Below are positions 57,116 through 64,000 of a DNA stretch of 64,000 bases, piece after piece. This stretch comes from Symmetrospora coprosmae. Taxonomy: Eukaryota > Basidiomycota > Cystobasidiomycetes > Symmetrosporaceae. A model generated the notes under the pieces. The model saw only the letters and a program-made list of their open reading frames with translations. It ran no database searches and was not told where the DNA came from. Every line of letters begins with the position of its first letter. The first letter of the stretch is position 1. The stretch covers positions 186,001-250,000 of the forward strand of contig VUYT01000013.1 of NCBI GenBank assembly GCA_008802785.1, read 5' to 3'. Made by a program: the position numbers and the translations under genes.

Positions 57116-59799
57116 ATGCACGATCTCGAGGCGGCGCAGCGCTCTACAGGAGAGCAGGCAGAAGCGCACCAAGCCGAGGAGCCGAGATTGGGATGGTCCA
57201 AGGAGCAAGGTCGATGGATCCCTGGTAGCAACGACGAACCCCTTCAACGGCAGCGTGCAAGCAGCACATCCGATAATTCGTCGTCTCTTGTCGAGGAACA
57301 GCTCACCAGCTCTTCCCTATCGCGCAAGTCGCGAGATCCGCAAGAAGGGGCTGCAACCCATGGATCCGGAAGCCATCCTACAAGGGGCATCTCTACGTTG
57401 TCCAATGAACCCATCTACGTGCAATTCGAGGACGACGATCCAGAGAATCCCTTCGAATGGTCCAGACGGCGGAAATGGATCATCACAGGCATTGGTGCGT
57501 CACGGCTCGGCCTTCGATGTAGTACGAGAAGCTTGGTTCCTGTGTTGACGCACTTCCTTTGCTCCGCACCCGTGCGTCCATTCAATGCACGGCGGACGTG
57601 TTTTTTCATTTGGCAGGTGCATGGCTCACTACGCTCGTTGCTATCGCTGGCCCGGGCTTCAATGCCGGCGTAACGCCCATGCAAGCGGAACTCGGTACCT
57701 CTCACGTCGTCAGCTCGATAGCCTTCGGTGTTTATCCGCTGGGCTTCGGCGTAGGACCCCTGCTCCTTGCGCCTCTGAGCGAAGTCTACGGGCGAAACCC
57801 CATGTATCGAGCCTCCTTCGTCATCTTCACGCTCCTATACCTGCCACTCGCCCTCTCTTCCAGTATAGCCGTTATCTGCGTGTTCCGCTTCCTTTCGGGA
57901 GTAGCTGGGAGCGTAGGCTCGACGATGGTGGGGGGAACGATCGCAGACATTTGGCAAGCCAAGGAGAGAGGCCGCCCAATGGCCCTCTTCTCAATCGGCG
58001 CATTTGCTGGTACAGTGAGTAAATGCCTATCTACCCTATGCTCTGACTCGATGTTGCCTAGCAGACCGCTAACGCAAACTTACGGCTGCCAGGGTATCGG
58101 ACCGGCGGTGTTCAGCTATGTAGCGCAAGAGATCGGATGGTGAGCGCGCTCGCAGGTATCTACGGCCGTGTCCGCTGACAGTTCTGCTCTGCAGGCGATG
58201 GATCGAATGGATTCAAATGATGATGGCAGGAGTGACGACTGTCGTAGTGCTGCTTTTCTTCCGCGAAACGCGAGGGAATGTCATCCTGTCGAAACGCGCT
58301 GCAGCCCTCCGGAAGAAGCACAACGACGACCGCTATCAATGCCGTGCTGATGAGGAGCGGGCTAGTATAGCTGTCCTCATGAAGACTGGAGTCTCCAGAC
58401 CGGTATACTTCCTCTTTACGGAGCCGATAGGTAAGCCGAGGTGGACCTGGCGCGCAAAGCTGAAATGAGGGGAGCCGATCGCTGACATCTCTCTACAGTC
58501 ATGTCTCTGTCCATCTGGGTCGGATTCGCTTGGGGCTGCATGTATGGCCTCGTACAGGCTGTACCTTTGGTCTACCGCAACGTCTATGGCTGGACACTCG
58601 GTCAGAGTGGTCTCGCATTCATTGCTGTTATCGTCGGTGCTTTCTTGGGATATGCGCTCAATAACGTTCAGGAGGTCGCATACAAGAAGTACCGTGAGTT
58701 TGAAGCATCGCTGCTATGCTGATGTATTGCTGAGGACCCCTTCCGCGCACTCTCGTAGACCCCACCAAGGGAATGGAAGCCCGGCTCTGGGGCTCAATGC
58801 TAGGCGGGCTCACCTTTGCCGTCGGTAGCCTGATCTTCGCTTGGGCAATCAAGGGCCACTGGATAGGTTAGTCTGGCGGACGTGTGCCTTATGCCGTGTG
58901 CCGCGCGCCGCTGGAGCTGTGCTGACGGCTGCGCCGCGACTGCCAGGCCCGCTCATCGCCCTCGCCCTTTTGATCAGGTGAGGCCGCGCTCAGCCCTTCC
59001 CTTCTCCTGCTTATGCTCGTGCTGAACTCCCCTCGTCTTGCTTCGCAGCGGTATCTACGCAATATACCAGGGAGGTAAGTCATGCATCCCTCAGAACGCT
59101 CGCCCTGCTCTGGTGCCGCCGACCTGACGCTCCCAATGCAGTCTTTGTCTACCTGGCGGATGCCTGTGAGTCCGCAGACATTCGGCTTCCACCCGCAGCC
59201 GCTGCTCATGCTGCCTATTATGTCGCACATAGACACGATCTATGCATCCAGCGCCATGAGCTCCCAGTCGTTCGCACGGAATCTCAGGTGAGTACGCGAG
59301 AACAAGCGTTGATCATCGGAACCAGCTAAGTATCTCATGTCGATTTCGGCCTTTTCAGCGGCTTTATTTTCCCGCTCTTTACTGTTCAGATGTGTGAGTT
59401 CGCTGTTTGCGTAAGGAAGCGCCGCCGTCGGATGGTCAGCTAATCCCGCTTGCCTCGCAGATAACAACCTGGGGTACTCCTGGGCAGCGTTCCTACTATC
59501 CATGATTGCTTTCCTTCTATCGGTGATACGTGAGCGCGCGCACATGGATCTATGGCTGGTGGTCCGCCTTCCGGCCAGACTAATCCGCTCCTCCTCCGCC
59601 GCCGCTTTCAGCCTTCATTCTGTATCGGTACGGCGAGAAGATTCGAGCACGAAGTCCAGCAGCTATCGCCCTTGCACTACAGCTGGAGGAAGCCGAGCGC
59701 AAGCGCGCAGAGCGGGCGGCAGCGCGAGAAAAGAGGGCTGCAGCGCAGAGTGCAGGCGCGGGCGGGGTTATCAATAGCACGCCGGCGAAGGCCGAATAG
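57116..59799 (+). CDS. Major facilitator superfamily transporter, DHA1 type (second copy)
   Basis: Thirteen exons (57116-57494, 57617-58014, 58093-58139, 58195-58430, 58499-58693, 58759-58866, 58947-58977, 59049-59074, 59142-59165, 59233-59287, 59359-59393, 59461-59529, 59612-59799) join in phase to 596 residues. After a hydrophilic tail ending DDPENPFEWSRRRKW come twelve predicted helices. Marks include GVGPLLLAPLSEVYGRN (motif A region), FRFLSGVAGSVGSTMVGGTI, the central loop RETRGNVILSKRAAALRKKH, FFRET, and the C-terminal YASSAMSSQSFARNLSG. The closest relative in the window is the MFS gene at 4795-6993, with similar length, loop and tail. Five exons at the 3' end are only 24-35 or 55 nt long. 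Substrate unknown; drug, polyamine or metabolite efflux are options. A palindrome lies about 140 bp upstream. Confidence 0.9.
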
Positions 59800-60109
59800 C
59801 CATATCATATGCAGTGGCAGTATAGCAGTTGAATAGAGGCAGCCGCTGGACCATCATGAAACGAGGGGTCCTGTATGTGCTACGCGTCAAGTGGCGTACC
59901 ACCTGGGCCTGGCCAGTCTGCTCATTCTCCGGCCTGACCTCCTTTTTCCCCGGCATCGGCCGGGTGCGCTCGTCGCTCTCGCTCGTTTCTCTTCTTCTGA
60001 TTACTGCTTCTCTTGTTCTGCTTGAGGTCAGCGTACATCAACGCTTGGTCTCCGTCTAAGGATCTCCGCTTGGTCTCCGTCTAAGGATCTCCGCCTCCGC
60101 CTCGACGCA
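59800..60109. other. Intergenic, MFS 3' end to LRR gene start
   Basis: 310 bp in tandem orientation, with a 25-bp direct duplication directly before the next start codon. No coding frame is supported. Confidence 0.4.
60042..60091. repeat. 25-bp perfect tandem duplication
   Basis: Two adjacent identical 25-bp units (beginning CGCTTGGTCTCCGTCTAAGG) end 18 bp before the ATG of the LRR gene. Each unit contains an in-frame-neutral CTCCGTCTAAGGATCTC core. It sits in the 5' leader or core promoter. Confidence 0.9.
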
Positions 60110-61627
60110 ATGCCCTGCCCGGACCTCCCGACATTTCCCGCCAGCCGCAGCACCAACGCCGACTGCAGCAACTACCCGCCCGTCCAGAGAGCCGTCAACA
60201 ACATCTATGCCAAATTCGAGGATGTCGTCGGAATCCTCCAGACCTCGGAGATGAACCGCCAGCCTGGTCGTAGCCACCACGCCCTCGGACAGTCAGGCGC
60301 CCGGGAGGGCGGAGCTGCAGGCAACGGCGGCAGCAGGATCGTTGCACGCTCGTCAAAGTCTATAGAGCTACTGAACTCGGAGAACTCGCCCTATGGATGC
60401 GATGAGACCGTGCAGAGCCTCGGGATGAAGCTGTGGGGATATCAGGCGGGCTTCGCGAATTCGCCCTCCCTGGAAGACATGGTCATCCAGTACCTCCCCA
60501 TCCCCCTGCGTCATTCAGCTCAGAGGTTCCTCGCATGGGATGATCCTGAGACGCTCATCGAGCAGCTGGGCGAGAACGGTGAGCCTGTGCTGTCTGTCTT
60601 GGATGTGTTTCACCTGCCACAGTAGACTGATGGCTATACACTCCTGACAGGCCTTATCAACGCCGACATCCTCTGGGTCTTTCGTGCGCTTGGCATTGAC
60701 GCGCTCAACCTCAGCAACTCACACTCGCCTGACCCCGTGAACAATAGCAAGGCGCTCTCCTCGGCTGTCGCCTGCAGCACGCTCGCCGTTTTTGCCCTTC
60801 CGAACTCGTTCAAGCAGCTCCGATCGCTCTGCTTGAGGCGTATTCCGTTGCAAAACTCGGACGTCGCCTTCTTGAGCGGGCTGGAGAGTCTGCACACCCT
60901 CGACCTCTCTCATACCGGCGTCGGCTGCGAGGCGACGGCACATCTGGTGACGCTAAAGCAGTCCCTTGGCTGGTTGAGCCTGGCTTACAATCCGAAGATC
61001 AGACACGCTTCAGCGTCCAACGCGAGGGCACCCGTCTGTCCCGCTGCGTCTTGCGTTCCTGACCCTTGTTGCACTTTCTTCACAGCTGTCCTACCTGCGA
61101 AAGCTCGAGACCCTTCATCTCGCTGGTACAGGGGTGAAGCTCTTGAGCCTGAGGTATCTTGCTCAGAAGTACGGAGGTTCGAAGCAGCGGATGGCCATGA
61201 CTGTTCCGGGTGAGTCCGCCATTCTACATGGAGGATCGACGGTGAAGTGCGGCTGAAATCTGCCTTGACACCCGCTCTTAGCGACCTGTCAGAAGACGCT
61301 CGAGGGCGCAAACAGGAGATATGTCAATCTCATTCCGGATCCTTACGTCCCCGTCCACAAGGTCGCCTCCATCGATGTCATGGTCTTCGCCGAGCTTCGC
61401 AGGAACCTCGAGTTTCACGCACAGGCCGATTCCAGCTTGAGTCTCAAGGGATGTGCCGATGAACTTGCGAAGAGGTTGAAGAAGCATCTCAAGCGAAGGT
61501 GAGGGTTGGGCTGCCTTGTACCGAGACTGGGCAAGAGTGCCGCTGATTCTCGCGCTCGTTGGACTGTTCCGGTAGGGATGCGGACCTGAGCCTACGGAAG
61601 TGGGTACAGGCCGCAAAGAGCGCCTGA
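60110..61627 (+). CDS. Leucine-rich-repeat protein of unknown function
   Basis: Exons 60110-60578, 60651 to about 61035, about 61083-61209, 61282-61498 and 61576-61627 encode roughly 415 residues. The N-terminal third has no known domain. The centre carries leucine-rich repeats of the ribonuclease-inhibitor kind: ALGIDALNLSNSH, LRSLCLRRIPLQNSDVAFLS, LESLHTLDLSHTGVGCEATA, LGWLSLAYNPKI and YLRKLETLHLAGTGVKLLSL. A charged C-terminal helix (ADELAKRLKKHLKRR) and KWVQAAKSA end the protein. No F-box is visible, so a ubiquitin-ligase adaptor role is not supported. The donor of the second intron is uncertain because no good GT lies at the expected place. The ATG at 60110 opens the frame. Confidence 0.75.
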
Positions 61628-62053
61628 AGCTCTCGAGAAACCTCTCTCTTTCGTCCTGACTGGGAGAGACAGAGGGGAACCTTTCCGCTCGAAGTTTAGT
61701 CCCATCGAAGTGCAGTTTGGGTTCCGCAGGCCGTCAGTCATCCGTTGCATTATCGCACTGTTGTTACCATAGTGATTGTTACGAGCGCGCTCTTGCTCGA
61801 CGTAGCAGTCTTATCCATTGTGCACGCCGACGCTTTGTCCGAAGAGCAACCCCTGTTGGCCCGCTCTGCTGTGCCAGCCTTTCTCGCGCGGGTCCACGCG
61901 ACTCGCTCTTTGCCCTCTGACGGCCTGCTGTACATAAACTTGTCCGCACACGCACTCGCAGCACCAGCAGTTCACAGTACGGAGAAAGTGTGCAGGAGAC
62001 GCTACCTCCCGGCCTGCTCCTTGTGTGCTGCGACACCGCTGCAATCCTCCGCC
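61628..62053. other. Intergenic, LRR gene to CWC27
   Basis: 426 bp in tandem orientation. The frame of CWC27 is not usefully open upstream, and no other coding signal is seen. It should contain the CWC27 promoter. Confidence 0.4.
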
Positions 62054-63810
62054 ATGGCGCAGCCCGTGACCGTCGAGCCCGTCACTTTGGGACGAGCGAC
62101 AATCAAGACGACAGCAGGCGATATTGCCATCGAGTTCTGGCCACGCGAGGCGCCGAAAGCCGTGCGCAACTTCGTGCAGCTCGCCCTCGAGGGCTACTAT
62201 GAGGGCTGCGAATGGCACAGGGTCGTCCCTGGGCTGCTGGTCCAGACGGGAGATGCCACCAACACGGGAGAAGGAGGGGAGAGCATCTACGACGACGTGT
62301 ACGAGGACGAGATCAGCCAGCGGCTGCTCTTCCGCCGGCGAGGGCTGCTCGCAATGGCAAATGCAGGCCGTCGGCACACGAACCTCTCCCAGTGCGTTCC
62401 TGCCCAGTCCATCCACCTATGCTTCGTTGCCAACAGGCATAGACAGCGCAGCTGACTCAGGTCACTCCATGCTTCGCCCCGCCTCCTAGGTTCTTCATCA
62501 CGCTTGACCGCGCGGATGGTCTGCAGAACAAGCACACCATCTTCGCCACTGTCCGAGGCGACACCTACTTCAATGTCCTCGCCATCTCTGAGTCCGAGCT
62601 ACACCCAGACTCCGACAAGCCCGTCTATCCGACCATTATCAAAGAGATCGTCATAGATGAGAACCCGATGCCCGACATCGAGCCGCGCATAACGGGAGCG
62701 GAGAAGCGGCAGCAGGAGAAGGCGCGCAAGGAAGCACGCAAGAATGCTGCAAAGGGTCGGCGGAAAAAAGAGGGCGTCAAGAATAAGAGCTTGATGAGCT
62801 TTGAGGAGGAGGAAGAGGCGGGAGGGAGCGGGGCCACCGTCAAGATTACAAGCGCGCACGATGCTCTCAACGATCCGAGCTTGAGCAAGGAGGTTCTCAG
62901 CAGACGTGGACTTCCTGGCGCCATGCCCGAAGGTTTCGGGGAACGACCGTCACAGCATGATAGTTTGACGCAGAAGCGGAAAGCAGATCAGTTGGACGGT
63001 AGCAGTAACGGTCAAAGGGCTGGGTCGGAATCGGCGAAACCGTGGGATTCAGCAGCTTTTGCTACGAAAGTCGATCGCAACGGTAGCTCTTCCTCAGCAG
63101 CGACCAAGCAGCTCGAGGGCTACCTCGCCGGGAACAAGAAGCGCAAGGAGTCTGCGACCGGCCCGACGAGCGAAAGCGACCGAGTCCGGGCGGAGATCGC
63201 GAAAGTACAAGCGGACTTGAAGAAGATGACGCGGAAAGACAAAGGCTCGGATGACGAGGATGGAGCAGCCACCAAGAGCAAGAAGGCAAAGGAGAGCGGA
63301 GCAGCGCTGCTCGCCGCTGAGCGAGCAAAGTATAGCCAGGGCGGGAGAAAGCTAGGGAAGGCCGGGGAAGGCAAAGGCAAGAAGCGGGCTGAGGAGGATG
63401 AGGACTTAATGAGCATGCTGGATGGCTTCAGGTCGCGCGTGCGCGCAGCTGTGGTGGAAGGCGTTCAGACGTCAAGCGAACCGGCAACGGACGCCGCGGC
63501 GGCAACGGACGGCTACGCTGGTGAAATACTGGAGGAGCAGTTCGACGACAACGACGGCGGGTGGCTCGGACACGCCCTGCAGTTCCGCAAAGACGCCACG
63601 ATGGACCAGCACTCGATTGACGAGTACGAAGTTGTCGATCCCAGGGAGAAAGGCATGACACTGGAGGATGCAAAGAGGGAGGACGAACGGCGGAAGCGGA
63701 AAACCCAGCAGGGCCGAGGCGATGGCGGGAGAACGCGAGATGCAGAACGTCAGATTGACCGGAGAGATAGGGGAGGACCAAACAGCAACCGGGCAAGGGA
63801 AAGGTACTGA
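62054..63810 (+). CDS. CWC27: Spliceosome-associated cyclophilin CWC27
   Basis: Two exons (62054-62391 and 62490-63810) give 552 residues. CWC27 is a cyclophilin that joins the activated spliceosome with CWC22 and is usually a poor isomerase. The cyclophilin fold spans about residues 10-170: IKTTAGDIAIEFWPREAPKA, HRVVPGLLVQTGDATNTGEG, LLAMANAGRRHTNLSQFFIT and KHTIFATVRGDTYFNVL. Active-site Arg, Gln and His are present, but the Trp of cyclophilin A is Gly (RADGLQNKH) and Phe60 is Leu, as expected for a weak or inactive member. The rest is a long Lys/Glu-rich disordered tail with nuclear-localisation-like clusters (KGRRKKEGVKNK) and a conserved-looking end (GWLGHALQFRKDATMDQHSI, DEYEVVDPREK). 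MAQPVTVEP at 62054 is the start. Confidence 0.93.
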
Positions 63811-63910
63811 AGAGCGGTCTGTGCCACCGATAGCTCGACCAAGTCCCCGGTCCATATCGCCTAACCCACGCCATGCTTGCTATAATCCTCGCATACAATG
63901 CCATGCGCGT

Positions 63911-64000
63911 CTAATCCTCTATCTTGCCCTCTACTACGTTATCGCCCGACTCGTCGAATGTGACGGACTTGGGATGACCGTGGCTCTTGCCGATGAACTT
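63911..64000 (-). CDS. 3' end of an unidentified minus-strand gene
   Basis: Reading from the window edge, the minus strand encodes KFIGKSHGHPKSVTFDESGD then NVVEGKIED and a TAG stop at 63911-63913. It converges on CWC27 with 100 bp between stops. Too short to identify. Confidence 0.5.
   Translation of the reverse strand, partial: KFIGKSHGHPKSVTFDESGDNVVEGKIED

Noticed and set aside
1-64000. Search by eye for tRNA B-box sequences, rRNA, transposon ends and virus-like genes
   Set aside because: No convincing match was seen; a tRNA scan and a repeat-library search would be needed to exclude small or degenerate ones.

Overview
This is nuclear DNA from an intron-rich, GC-rich fungus, most likely a basidiomycete. 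The protein-coding genes are split by many short GT-AG introns (mostly about 50-100 nt) and are tightly packed on both strands. The orthologues are typical eukaryotic ones: 26S proteasome ATPase, clathrin heavy chain, formin and a DASH kinetochore subunit. A smut-like or yeast-like basidiomycete is a reasonable guess, but the exact lineage cannot be fixed from the sequence alone. I saw no rRNA, convincing tRNA, CRISPR array, transposon or virus-like element.

Left part (1-23 kb): partial CDC123 (-), a secreted single-pass membrane protein (-), ribosomal protein eS21 (+), an MFS transporter (-), Tudor-SN/SND1 (-), a HIRIP3/DEK-C-like nuclear protein (+), a large AT-hook protein with an Sds3-like segment (+), DASH subunit Hsk3 (-), a Nit-type amidase (+) and the proteasome ATPase RPT4 (-). 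Exon boundaries were worked out by reading phase and family conservation. In nearly every model the joined exons sum to a whole number of codons.

Middle (24-31 kb): three head-to-tail plus-strand genes that I cannot assign to a known family. Two of them (25.7-26.9 kb and 28.6-31.0 kb) are clear paralogues. They share a core of about 150 residues with an invariant C-x3-C-x17-H-x3-C pattern and one intron at the same codon. This is the best candidate for an undescribed family here. The gene before them encodes a Ser/Asn-rich low-complexity protein that may be separate or may be an N-terminal exon of the first paralogue.

Right part (31.5-64 kb): clathrin heavy chain (+), a BAR-PH-ArfGAP protein (-) sharing a 395-bp divergent promoter with a large diaphanous-type formin (+), and a DEP-DH-PH-CNH RhoGEF (+). 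These four neighbours all act in membrane traffic and polarised growth. They are followed by a second MFS transporter (+), a leucine-rich-repeat protein (+), the spliceosomal cyclophilin CWC27 (+) and the 3' end of an unidentified minus-strand gene. Peculiarities include exons of 11-13 nt, an apparent one-base frameshift in the BAR region of the ArfGAP gene, and a (TCAGGA)n coding repeat.
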